A stretch of DNA of 12,316 nt from positions 1 to 12,316 of the forward strand of contig JAKAPU010000069.1 of the NCBI GenBank assembly GCA_021806865.1, written 5' to 3'. Of this stretch, positions 1 through 6,911 are shown piece by piece (positions within the stretch are counted from its first letter, which is position 1; each line of letters starts with the position of its first letter). The DNA is from an archaeon. Its GTDB lineage: Archaea; Thermoproteota; Nitrososphaeria; Nitrososphaerales; CADDZS01. Position numbers and translations under genes: made by a program. A model generated the notes under the pieces. It was not told where the DNA came from. It searched no databases and saw only the letters and a list, made by a program, of their open reading frames with translations.

Positions 1-568
1 GTTCGGCTGTCGAAACCACTTCGCCAAACCCTCTTGAAATTGTCCTGAGAGTGGAACGATGCGACTCTTGGTCCGATGTTGCGTTTGCGTCAGATACGAA
101 AAGGACTTTGTAGTCTCTGAAAAAGGCGTCTCTCGCCGTCGATTCGCAGCAAAACTCTGTCAGAGTCCCAGTGATGATTAGCGTGTCTCGGCCCAGTTTC
201 CGAAGTATTGTATCAAGATCGGTGTTGAAGAAAGCACTGTACCGATATTTTCTAACGATGATGTCGCCGCCTTCGGGCTTCAGCTCTGAATAGACATCTG
301 CTCCCTCAGTGTCTTGCGCAAGACATCCATCAGCAAGGACTGGCCAAAAATCGAACATCAGGCCGCGGTCGAGACCATCTTTCCTGAAAGAATGGTTTGC
401 GTATATGATGGGGATGGAGAATTCCCTAGATTTCTCCACTAATTTCCTAATATTAGGAACTATGCTTCTCGCTTCGGGCACTTCGAGGGGAGCTTTCTCT
501 GCAACAAAGCCGTTGATCATGTCAATTACTAGAAGTGCTGTTGACTTAGAATCGACTCGGAATTTCAA
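1..568 (-). CDS. Isochorismatase-fold cysteine hydrolase (3' end beyond window)
   Basis: A 189-codon open frame on the minus strand reaches the left edge without a stop, so the C-terminus is missing. It shows the cysteine hydrolase triad of this family: Asp16 in LLVIDMINGF, Lys107 in VRKYRYSAFF and Cys140 in GTLTEFCCESTARDA. A typical C-terminal block (FVSDANATSD) follows. Family members (nicotinamidase, ureidoacrylate hydrolase RutB, biuret hydrolase, N-carbamoylsarcosine amidase) are about 180-220 residues and hydrolyse small cytoplasmic amides, so little is lost. No ATG or GTG lies between the upstream stop at 596-598 and the first strand. I chose TTG at 566-568, which has AGGGG 8 bases upstream. 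The gene lies 125 bases downstream of an LLM oxidoreductase on the same strand, a RutA-RutB-like pairing. The amide substrate is unknown. Confidence 0.88.
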   Translation of the reverse strand, partial: MKFRVDSKSTALLVIDMINGFVAEKAPLEVPEARSIVPNIRKLVEKSREFSIPIIYANHSFRKDGLDRGLMFDFWPVLADGCLAQDTEGADVYSELKPEGGDIIVRKYRYSAFFNTDLDTILRKLGRDTLIITGTLTEFCCESTARDAFFRDYKVLFVSDANATSDQESHRSTLRTISRGFGEVVSTAE

Positions 569-693
569 GTTGCCAACCCCTACCAGAGCCCAACGTTAAA
601 GATTTTGTAAAAGGCATTTGCTACCTTGTAACAACGCGCACAGGATCAAACAGATCGCTCTGATTTGGGAGGAGTGGATTACTCCTAAAACGC
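569..693. other. Intergenic gap between LLM gene and cysteine hydrolase
   Basis: These 125 bases separate two minus-strand genes. They contain a perfect 5-bp inverted repeat, GGAGT-GGATT-ACTCC at 671-685, just past the LLM stop, and AGGGG at 577-581 acting as a probable ribosome binding site. No clear TATA box or T-rich terminator is visible, so the two genes could be read together or separately. Confidence 0.4.
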
Positions 694-1719
694 CTAACTA
701 TGTTTGGAGTAGAGCGATGGAATGATCTCTTTGCCCACGATTCTGATCGCATCTTGAATATTGGGTCCCCACGGACCTCCCAAGGAAATCTGATCGATTC
801 CGGCCTTTTCCACTTTGGCAATTCTTTCGGTACATTCAGAGACAGTCCCAGTGATTCCAAGTTTCAGCATCTCATCTGTCACCAGATTCTTTGCGACGTC
901 GTACCTGCCACGGTCGATCTCTCTTTTGATTTCTTTGAAATCTGCAGAAGACAGTCCGACAGTCGAGAGTGCCTCCTCCTCCAAGTAGGGTCCAAAGTAT
1001 GCGATAACCGGCTTGAGATACTCTGCAGCCTTGCTCGGGTCTTCCTTTGAAATCGAGATCCACGCGAATCCGGCTATTGAGACTTCCTTTGGATTCCTGT
1101 GCGCCTTCCTGCAGCCAGCTCGAATTGCATTCACCATATAGGCAGAAGATTCTGGAGGCGTTATCATAGGAAGCGAACCATCTCCGATCTCTCCGCTAAG
1201 CTCAAGGTAATCCTTTCCAAAAGCTGCGACATAGATTGGCGGTTCTTCTCTGAAGGGCTTGAATCTGAGGTATGCTTGATCGGACCAGTCGAATTCTTTG
1301 CCGTGAAACGGCCTGGCTCTTCCCTTTGGAAATGTCTTCAGCGTATTGCGAATCAATCCTACAGATTCTCTGGTTCGTGCGACAGGATCCCTTGCTTTGA
1401 TTCCGACCCAGCCTATCATGTCAGTGGTGTGAAGACCAATCCCAAGTACCGCTCGACCATGAGATATTTCATCCAGTGTTGCAAGATAGGTTGCAATCTC
1501 ACAGGGATCGTTTGTGTAAGGATTTGTTCCGACCGATCCGATTCTGATCTTCTTCGTCTGTGCCGCCAACGCCGAAGTGAGCACCCATGTGTTTCTCATG
1601 AATGTGTCATGTGGAAACCAGCAATAATCGAAGTCGTACTTTTCCGCAAGCTTCCCGAACATCAACTGAGAGTCTGCCGAGATGTCAAACCAGCCGAGAA
1701 ACCTTGCTCCAAATTCCAT
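694..1719 (-). CDS. LLM-class, Mer-like F420-dependent oxidoreductase (paralog 1)
   Basis: A 341-residue luciferase-like monooxygenase family protein. Its blocks resemble the F420-dependent methylenetetrahydromethanopterin reductase (Mer) branch: CWFPHD at 33-38, NPYT at 66-69, LDEISHGRAVLGIG at 82-95, and DGSLPM near 180. The family forms TIM barrels that bind F420 or FMN and carry out hydride transfer or oxygenation in the cytoplasm; F420 use is inferred from family resemblance. The frame extends upstream to ATG codons at 1767-1770, but the paralog at 1867-2868 begins with the matching segment (KFGVRLLG against EFGARFLG), so ATG at 1717-1719 is the better start. It has no Shine-Dalgarno and a TATA-like box at about -30, as in leaderless archaeal transcripts. 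True Mer takes part in C1 metabolism; two diverged copies beside hydrolases suggest catabolic oxidoreductases instead. Confidence 0.88.
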   Translation of the reverse strand: MEFGARFLGWFDISADSQLMFGKLAEKYDFDYCWFPHDTFMRNTWVLTSALAAQTKKIRIGSVGTNPYTNDPCEIATYLATLDEISHGRAVLGIGLHTTDMIGWVGIKARDPVARTRESVGLIRNTLKTFPKGRARPFHGKEFDWSDQAYLRFKPFREEPPIYVAAFGKDYLELSGEIGDGSLPMITPPESSAYMVNAIRAGCRKAHRNPKEVSIAGFAWISISKEDPSKAAEYLKPVIAYFGPYLEEEALSTVGLSSADFKEIKREIDRGRYDVAKNLVTDEMLKLGITGTVSECTERIAKVEKAGIDQISLGGPWGPNIQDAIRIVGKEIIPSLYSKHS

Positions 1720-1743
1720 TTGTAGGAATGAATGTATGAAACG

Positions 1744-1752
1744 AATAATATG
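1744..1752 (-). promoter_or_regulatory. TATA-like box for the minus-strand LLM gene
   Basis: On the minus strand this reads CATATTATT and lies 25-33 bases upstream of the ATG at 1719. That is the spacing expected for an archaeal TATA box when transcription starts at or near the start codon. No Shine-Dalgarno precedes that ATG, which fits a leaderless mRNA. The 147-base region 1720-1866 must also hold the promoter of the divergent gene at 1867, for which I see no convincing TATA box. Confidence 0.4.
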
Positions 1753-1866
1753 GCTTGTGACGAACATCATATTTGCAAGAGAGTTGCCCGTCCATTAGAT
1801 GTCTCACATGGATTTTTCTGAGCTCTTCCAGAAAGCTAAACTATCGAAAATCGCTCGCAGTATTTC

Positions 1867-2868
1867 ATGACAAAGTTTGGTGTTCGACTTCTCGGAACTT
1901 TGGGCAATGCGGCCCAGCTTCAAAGACTTGGAGTAACTGCCGAGAGGAGCGGGTTTGACGGTTGCTGGTTTGCGCATGATCCATTTCAAAGGAATTCATG
2001 GGTGAGCGCAGTCGCTGTTGCCGCGGCAACAAAGAAGATAACAATTGGTTACAACGTAAAGCCGTACACCGTAGATCCTTCTGAAGTGGCCACATTTGCT
2101 GTGGGTCTTGATGAACTATCAGGCGGGAGAGCAATACTAGGGATTGGTTCGCATACAGAATCCATGTACAAGTGGCTAGGGCTTGACAAAGTCGGACTCG
2201 TTGACCTGACCAGAGAGTCGGTCGGTCTCATCCGTGGTCTTCTACAGGGAGAAACCATGAAGTTCAAAGGAAAAGTGTTCAATTGGAATAAGGAGTGTTA
2301 TCTTCGGTTCAAGCCACTTCGCAAGAACCTGCCGATTTACATTCCGGGCATCGGACCGAAAATGTTCGAGCTGTCAGGCATGATTGCAGACGGCAGTCTG
2401 CCTATGGCTACTCCACCAGAATCAATCGATTATCCCTTGAAGTACATCAAGCAGGGTGCGAAGAAGGCAGGAAGAGACTTTTCAGAAATCGAATGCGCGG
2501 GCCTAATTTGGATCTACGTTTCAAAATCTGGCCGAGTGGACAAGATGGCTCTGAAGAGAGTAATTGCGTACTTCCTGCCTTACCTTGAGGAGGAGATGAT
2601 TAGCAAAGCTGGAGTATCGCAGAAGGACGTCGAACCAGTCAGAAATGAACTTGCAAATAGAAGGTACGAGTCTGCCGCGCGTAAAGTAACAGACAAGATG
2701 CTCGATCTTGCAGTCTACGGAACACCCGAAGACTGTATCAAACGCATTGAGACGATGATCCGAAAGGGTGCCACGACAATCTCTATTGGCGGTCCGCTGG
2801 GAGAAGACCCAGAGGAAGCAATTCGCCTAATCGGCAAGGAGATAATTCCTCACTTCAAGTCAGCTTGA
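1867..2868 (+). CDS. LLM-class, Mer-like F420-dependent oxidoreductase (paralog 2)
   Basis: The only convincing plus-strand gene, 333 residues. It is a clear paralog of the minus-strand LLM protein, with shared blocks CWF-HD (33-38), LDELSGGRAILGIG (81-94), RESVGLIR, YLRFKP, DGSLPM-TPPES, PYLEEE and GKEIIP. The fold is the TIM barrel of the Mer/F420-dependent luciferase-like family. It differs at several points near the cofactor pocket, for example KPYT where paralog 1 has NPYT, so the copies may use different substrates. The ATG at 1867 is the first start and aligns with family N-termini; no Shine-Dalgarno is evident. The 3' end overlaps the end of the convergent M20 gene by 9 bases. A divergent duplicated pair suggests shared control from the region between them. 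Confidence 0.88.
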   Translation: MTKFGVRLLGTLGNAAQLQRLGVTAERSGFDGCWFAHDPFQRNSWVSAVAVAAATKKITIGYNVKPYTVDPSEVATFAVGLDELSGGRAILGIGSHTESMYKWLGLDKVGLVDLTRESVGLIRGLLQGETMKFKGKVFNWNKECYLRFKPLRKNLPIYIPGIGPKMFELSGMIADGSLPMATPPESIDYPLKYIKQGAKKAGRDFSEIECAGLIWIYVSKSGRVDKMALKRVIAYFLPYLEEEMISKAGVSQKDVEPVRNELANRRYESAARKVTDKMLDLAVYGTPEDCIKRIETMIRKGATTISIGGPLGEDPEEAIRLIGKEIIPHFKSA

Positions 2869-4056
2869 CCAAAACCTAAGAGCAGTTAGCGCGTACACTT
2901 TTGTCACGTTGACGAGTGAATCGATGTTTACAGATTCATTCACAACGTGGCCCTTCCCTTTTTCGCCAGGACCGTACGCAATGACAGACGGTATGCCGAG
3001 ATCTCTCATGAATCTTGCATCTCCTACCGAAGGAATACCAGTGGGATTAGCTTCGTTGCCAAAGATAGATGCTATCGATGATTGAAGATTTCTGTAAATC
3101 TTCTCATCTGGGCTAGTCTCGTAGGGTTCTGTTTCAAAAATCCTTTCAACTCTATAATCTAGTTTGTTATCGGATTCCTTCAAGCGTTCCATGGTTTGCA
3201 TTACTTTCGATACAACATCACTTGTTCTCTGACCCGGAACGGTGTAGATCTCTACTGTGGACTCACACTTGTCAGGAATAGAATGCAACGTCTCTCCTCC
3301 ACGAATCGTCGTACCTGGAGCAATTGTGGGTCGACCAAGCAATGGATCGGTGATACCTCCGAGATCTAGCCTCTCCAACTCCAACAGGATCTTGGACATT
3401 TTTGTCACCGCGTTGGTTCCTTGCGCGGGCCAGCCCGAGCCAACAGATTTTCCAAAGGTTGTAATCTTTAACCAAACACCACCCTTGAGTTTCACAACAA
3501 CATCAGGGAACGAAGGTTCGCCAAAAATGGCAGCATCTGCAGATAAAAGACGATTTTCTGCAAGGTATTTCATCCCACATTCGCTTTCCACCTCTTCATC
3601 CACAACCGCGGCAATAGAAAAGCAGCCGTTCATAAGACCTGCCCGTGTAATCGCTTTTGCCGCAATCATCATTGCTGCTAGCCCTGACTTCATATCAGCT
3701 ACTCCTCTACCATAAATTCTTCCGCCACTGACCTGTCCCGAATAGGGTGGGAACTCCCAGTCTTCAATATTGCCCGCTAGAATGTTGTCTACATGACCGA
3801 TAAGCATGATATCCTTCCCACTCCCTAATCTCCCATGTAAATTAGGGCGGTTCGAATCTTTTGCCAAGACTCTCACGTGGAATTGCATCTCGTCCAGCTT
3901 TGAACGTATGTACTGTTGAACGTTCATTTCCTGACCAGAAATGCTGGGGATTCTTACAAGCTCTTGTGTAAGCATCACCAGTTCTTCTTTGAGAGAGCCA
4001 ACTTCTCTCAAGACTCTGCTTTCCTCGGCTGACAGGCTCAAACAATTATCACACAA
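2860..4056 (-). CDS. M20-family metallohydrolase (ArgE/DapE/CPG2-like) with altered substrate site
   Basis: A 398-residue M20 peptidase/deacylase, the usual length for the family. Dinuclear metal-site elements are present: GHVD (His88, Asp90), GRGVADMKSG (Asp121), VVDEEV (Glu154 general base, Glu155 ligand), FGEP (Glu180) and GKGHV (His370). Members hydrolyse N-acyl or N-carbamoyl amino acids and small peptides. In the lid/dimerisation domain the usual GKSAH-type His is Gly206 (GKSVGSGWP), and the usual Arg of the D-I-R motif is Tyr271 (VEIYTVPG). Both normally contact substrate, so specificity probably differs from ArgE or DapE. The start is uncertain: TTG at 4056 gives the longest form, while TTG at 4041 has TGTGA 7 bases upstream. 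It is the last gene of the liv-ubiD operon, 11 bases after ubiD, and converges with the LLM gene with a 9-base overlap. Confidence 0.88.
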   Translation of the reverse strand: MCDNCLSLSAEESRVLREVGSLKEELVMLTQELVRIPSISGQEMNVQQYIRSKLDEMQFHVRVLAKDSNRPNLHGRLGSGKDIMLIGHVDNILAGNIEDWEFPPYSGQVSGGRIYGRGVADMKSGLAAMMIAAKAITRAGLMNGCFSIAAVVDEEVESECGMKYLAENRLLSADAAIFGEPSFPDVVVKLKGGVWLKITTFGKSVGSGWPAQGTNAVTKMSKILLELERLDLGGITDPLLGRPTIAPGTTIRGGETLHSIPDKCESTVEIYTVPGQRTSDVVSKVMQTMERLKESDNKLDYRVERIFETEPYETSPDEKIYRNLQSSIASIFGNEANPTGIPSVGDARFMRDLGIPSVIAYGPGEKGKGHVVNESVNIDSLVNVTKVYALTALRFWSS

Positions 4057-4067
4057 AGATCAGGATT

Positions 4068-5408
4068 TCAATCGGGCAGATTGACTTTGCCTTCGCTTGG
4101 AATCTTCTTTCGCTCAAACTCCTTTTTCATATCAAGCGGCACGGTGGCATCCATGCCCAGCTTGCCACGATGTATGGCAGATTTGTCCTTTCTAGGGAAA
4201 CCTAACGCATCAGATACCATGAACAAGCCCTTTTCAGGTTGGCTCCTCGTGCCGAGAGCCCACCAAACATCGTCTAGGTCGTGCACATCGACATCCTCAT
4301 CCACCGCAATGCAGTATTTCAACCAAGAATATGCTCCGAAAGCAGACATCATTGCGTTCTTTGGCTCACCCTCAAACCGCTTTCTCAATGAGATCACGCC
4401 GTTGAATAAGAAAGGCATCAGCGAGACATCTCGCACATCATACCCAGAATTTCTTAATGTGTTGAAGATCAGTAACTCTCTGGCGAGTGCAAGAATTCCA
4501 AGATCCTCCTTAGAACCGCACAGCAAGGCCTGGTAAATGTAATCCGATCTGTGAGTGATGGCACGTATCTTCAGAACATGGTTCTTGTTTCTTTCAACAT
4601 AGTAGTCCATGAACTCTCCAAACGGGCCTTCATCTTCACGCACGTTTGCTTCGATTTCACCTTCAATAACGATCTCTGCGTTTGCAGGAACTTCGAGATT
4701 CACTGTCTTGCACTTTACAACCTCGAGTGGCTCTCCTCTAATGGCGCTTGCAAATTCCAAATGATCCTTGCCAAAAGGGAGCATGCTTGCAGAAGCTATC
4801 ATTTCCGCAGGATGGTTTCCAAGCACGACCGCAACTTCGAGATTCCTCTTCTTAGTCTCCGCTTTTGACTGGATCACGCCCAGATGTTGCGGAGGCATCA
4901 TACGTATCCCTAGCCGCTCGTCCGCTCGGAGCATCATTCTGTTGAAAGAGGAATTGCGAAATCCAGTTTCAGGATCTTTTGCGATAACAGTACCGGCAGT
5001 TATGTAGCCTCCAGCGTCACGCTCAAAATGTGTGAGTAGAGGAAGTGCGAGAATTCCGCTTGCTTCTTCGATGACTTCCTGAACTGGTGCGCTTTGAACT
5101 GTTTTGACTTTCTCAGTGCTTGAAGTTCGACTTGAAATATCTTTGAGGAACTCCTCTTCCTTCAAACCAAGAGCAATTGAGAGCATTTTGCGGCTCCCTG
5201 CAACGTTAGCCGCAACTGCGCTTTGTTTCCCTTTCACATTTTCAAAGAGAATTGCCTTCTCTATCTTCGCCGCCTTTTTGATGAGTGCTGCCATTTCATA
5301 CTCTGCATTCACCTGATTCTTCACGCGAATGAGCAAGCCCGAGCTCTCAAGAACATTCAGGTGGTCTCGAAAAGAACTAACGATCTTTCTGTCTGTCAGA
5401 TCATACAA
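4068..5408 (-). CDS. UbiD-family prenylated-FMN decarboxylase
   Basis: A full-length 446-residue UbiD-family protein. Signatures include SFNRMMLRADERLGIRM (154-170; Arg157 likely matches the catalytic Arg), PPQHLG, a GNHPA block, REDEGPFGEFMDYY (257-270, with Glu260 and Glu265 spaced like the catalytic pair of Fdc1), and VDEDVDVHDLDDVWWALGTR near 369-388. The family uses prFMN to (de)carboxylate aromatic or alpha,beta-unsaturated acids; no UbiX prenyltransferase lies in the window. The N-terminal layout (SFRDHLNVLESSGLLIRV) also resembles archaeal anhydromevalonate phosphate decarboxylase of the modified mevalonate pathway, so an isoprenoid role cannot be excluded. Its place between livF and an M20 hydrolase favours catabolism of an imported acid. 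The start is TTG at 5406-5408, supported by GGTGA 6 bases upstream. Confidence 0.92.
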   Translation of the reverse strand: MYDLTDRKIVSSFRDHLNVLESSGLLIRVKNQVNAEYEMAALIKKAAKIEKAILFENVKGKQSAVAANVAGSRKMLSIALGLKEEEFLKDISSRTSSTEKVKTVQSAPVQEVIEEASGILALPLLTHFERDAGGYITAGTVIAKDPETGFRNSSFNRMMLRADERLGIRMMPPQHLGVIQSKAETKKRNLEVAVVLGNHPAEMIASASMLPFGKDHLEFASAIRGEPLEVVKCKTVNLEVPANAEIVIEGEIEANVREDEGPFGEFMDYYVERNKNHVLKIRAITHRSDYIYQALLCGSKEDLGILALARELLIFNTLRNSGYDVRDVSLMPFLFNGVISLRKRFEGEPKNAMMSAFGAYSWLKYCIAVDEDVDVHDLDDVWWALGTRSQPEKGLFMVSDALGFPRKDKSAIHRGKLGMDATVPLDMKKEFERKKIPSEGKVNLPD

Positions 5409-5410
5409 CG

Positions 5411-5431
5411 CGAGTCACCAAAGAAAACTCG
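5411..5431 (-). promoter_or_regulatory. ubiD Shine-Dalgarno within a small hairpin
   Basis: The minus strand carries GGTGA at 5415-5419, 6 bases before the TTG start at 5408, which decides that start. The same stretch can fold: CGAGT (5427-5431) pairs with ACTCG (5411-5415), leaving an 11-base loop that contains most of the Shine-Dalgarno. It lies in the 36-base livF-ubiD gap, the longest in the operon. Five base pairs is weak; a regulatory role is only possible. Confidence 0.45.
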
Positions 5432-5444
5432 ATTCAGAGCGGCC

Positions 5445-6152
5445 TCATTTCATTCCAAGCAATCTGCGTCCCAAATCCTTGTCTTCTTGAATTTCTTTTC
5501 CTGTGCCATCAGCTATCATCCGTCCAGAAAGCATCACGTATACGTGGTCAGAAATCTGGATAGCTTTTTTCGCGTTCTGCTCCACCATCACCACCGAGAC
5601 CCCTGAATCACGGATGGCAGTGATCTTTTCCATCATTTTGTTGACTACTATTGGGGCAAGCGCAGCCGTAGGCTCGTCGAGTACTAGTAGTTTTGGAGCG
5701 ATCATTAACGACCTAGCAAAGGCTACCATCTGCCTCTCGCCGCCGCTGAGCTTCTCCACCTTCGAACTCATATAGCGCAAGAGCTCAGGAAACAAAGAAA
5801 GCATTTCCTCAATCTTTCTTTCGATAACCGATCTTCCCAGATAATATCCACCTATCCTCAGGTTTTCTCTCACAGAAAGATTTGGAAAGACGTTGTTGAC
5901 TTGAGGAACATAACCTATGCCCATCCGGTTGATTTCGTCAACAGGTAGATTCGTGATCTGTCTTCCGTCGTAGGTTATCTCTCCAGAAAACGGCTTTAGC
6001 AAACCGACAATAGTCTTCAGTAGAGTGGATTTACCTGAGCCGTTAGCCCCGATTATTCCCACAGTTTTTTTCTCTTCGACTTTGATGGAAACATTGTCAA
6101 CGACTAGAGATTTCCCATAGCCAGAGGAAACGTTCTTCACATCAAGCAACAT
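5445..6152 (-). CDS. livF: Branched-chain amino acid-type ABC transporter ATPase LivF
   Basis: A 235-residue ABC ATPase of the LivF type, the shorter nucleotide-binding subunit of HAAT importers. Seen: Walker A GANGSGKST (35-43), Q-loop YVPQ (81-84), signature LSGGE (135-139), Walker B LLVLDE (155-160), and the LivF-typical VEQN (190-193) where most ABC ATPases have a switch His. It would pair with LivG under the LivH/LivM permease at the inner face of the membrane. The frame could begin at TTG 6158, but GGAGAGTGA at 6162-6170 sits 9 bases before ATG 6152, so I chose the ATG. It starts 9 bases after the livG stop and ends 36 bases before ubiD, consistent with co-transcription. Confidence 0.93.
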   Translation of the reverse strand: MLLDVKNVSSGYGKSLVVDNVSIKVEEKKTVGIIGANGSGKSTLLKTIVGLLKPFSGEITYDGRQITNLPVDEINRMGIGYVPQVNNVFPNLSVRENLRIGGYYLGRSVIERKIEEMLSLFPELLRYMSSKVEKLSGGERQMVAFARSLMIAPKLLVLDEPTAALAPIVVNKMMEKITAIRDSGVSVVMVEQNAKKAIQISDHVYVMLSGRMIADGTGKEIQEDKDLGRRLLGMK

Positions 6153-6161
6153 GTTCAATAC

Positions 6162-6170
6162 TCACTCTCC
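6162..6170 (-). promoter_or_regulatory. livF Shine-Dalgarno (decides the start)
   Basis: The minus strand reads GGAGAGTGA, close to the archaeal consensus GGAGGTGA, and overlaps the last codons and stop of livG. Its spacing fits ATG at 6152 (9 bases) better than the in-frame TTG at 6158 (3 bases). Confidence 0.6.
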
Positions 6171-6911
6171 CAGATACACATCAACCACCGACTGTTCTTT
6201 CGCGATTTCATCGGGAGTTCCTGAGAAGAATAGCTTTCCTTTGTTCATCACGAAAGCGTAATCGACTCTCTCGAAAACCAAGTCTACCTTGTGTTCAATG
6301 ACGAAGATAGTCGAATTCCGCTCCTTTCTCAAGTGTTCTAGCAAGTCAAAGATCTTCGAGGCTAAAGTTGGATTAACTCCCGCTGCTGGTTCGTCAAGCA
6401 ACATCAACGATGCCTCGGACATGAGAGCCCTCCCCACTTCAAGTAATTTCAACTGCCCTCCCGAAAGAATTGATGGTGATTCATTAGCATATTTTTCAAT
6501 GCCCAAGAACTTCAGGTGATCGAATGCCCTCTCAATCATTTTTTCCTCGGCCAAGCGCCATTTCCTTCTAGACAGGATCGATTGGAACAGTCCCTCGCCC
6601 GCACGACCTGGATCAGCAAGTAGCACGTTTTCTAATACTGAGAGAGATGGAGCTGTCTGTGGAGATTGGAACGTCCTGTACAGTCTTTTTCTGAAGATCT
6701 GATGTGGAGACATTCCTACAATATCCAGATTCCCGAGAAGTACTCTTCCATTATCAGGCTTGAAAGAACCAGCAATGACATTGAACAGAGTCGTTTTACC
6801 ACTACCGTTCGGACCGATCAACCCGGTGATGCTTCCCGCTTCAACTTCGAGGGACACATCATCCACAGCAAGTAGTCCTCCGAAGCTCTTGCTTACATGT
6901 TCGAGTTTCAG
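6162..6911 (-). CDS. livG: Branched-chain amino acid-type ABC transporter ATPase LivG, probable CTG start
   Basis: A LivG-type ABC ATPase, 249 residues if started at the CTG at 6909-6911, matching the usual 250-260. Seen: A-loop region KSFGGLLAV (8-16), Walker A GPNGSGKTT (33-41), Q-loop RTFQ (79-82), LSGGQ (149-153), Walker B LMLLDE (169-174) and switch His207. The first standard start in frame is GTG at 6866, which would remove the conserved first strand and A-loop aromatic. Between the upstream stop and that GTG there is no ATG, GTG or TTG. CTG at 6911 overlaps the livM stop as CTGA, mirroring the common ATGA coupling. A Shine-Dalgarno-like GGAAGGT lies further upstream, better spaced to an ATC codon than to the CTG. 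Non-standard initiation or a sequence error are both possible; the family call is secure. Confidence 0.9.
   Translation of the reverse strand: MKLEHVSKSFGGLLAVDDVSLEVEAGSITGLIGPNGSGKTTLFNVIAGSFKPDNGRVLLGNLDIVGMSPHQIFRKRLYRTFQSPQTAPSLSVLENVLLADPGRAGEGLFQSILSRRKWRLAEEKMIERAFDHLKFLGIEKYANESPSILSGGQLKLLEVGRALMSEASLMLLDEPAAGVNPTLASKIFDLLEHLRKERNSTIFVIEHKVDLVFERVDYAFVMNKGKLFFSGTPDEIAKEQSVVDVYLGE

Noticed and set aside
671..685. GGAGT-GGATT-ACTCC inverted repeat as terminator of the LLM gene
   Set aside because: The stem is only 5 bp with no T-run after it, so it is noted in the gap description but not called.
1099..1725. A 208-codon open frame on the plus strand
   Set aside because: It is antisense to the LLM gene, whose minus-strand frame shows clear family motifs; the plus-strand translation is Cys/Arg/Ser-rich with no recognisable pattern.
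1720..1770. N-terminal extension of LLM paralog 1 from ATG 1770
   Set aside because: The paralog has no such extension, and the TATA-like box falls within it at the spacing expected for ATG 1719.
6162..6866. livG starting at GTG 6866
   Set aside because: This drops the conserved first strand and A-loop (KSFGGLLAV), which is clearly encoded just upstream in the same frame.
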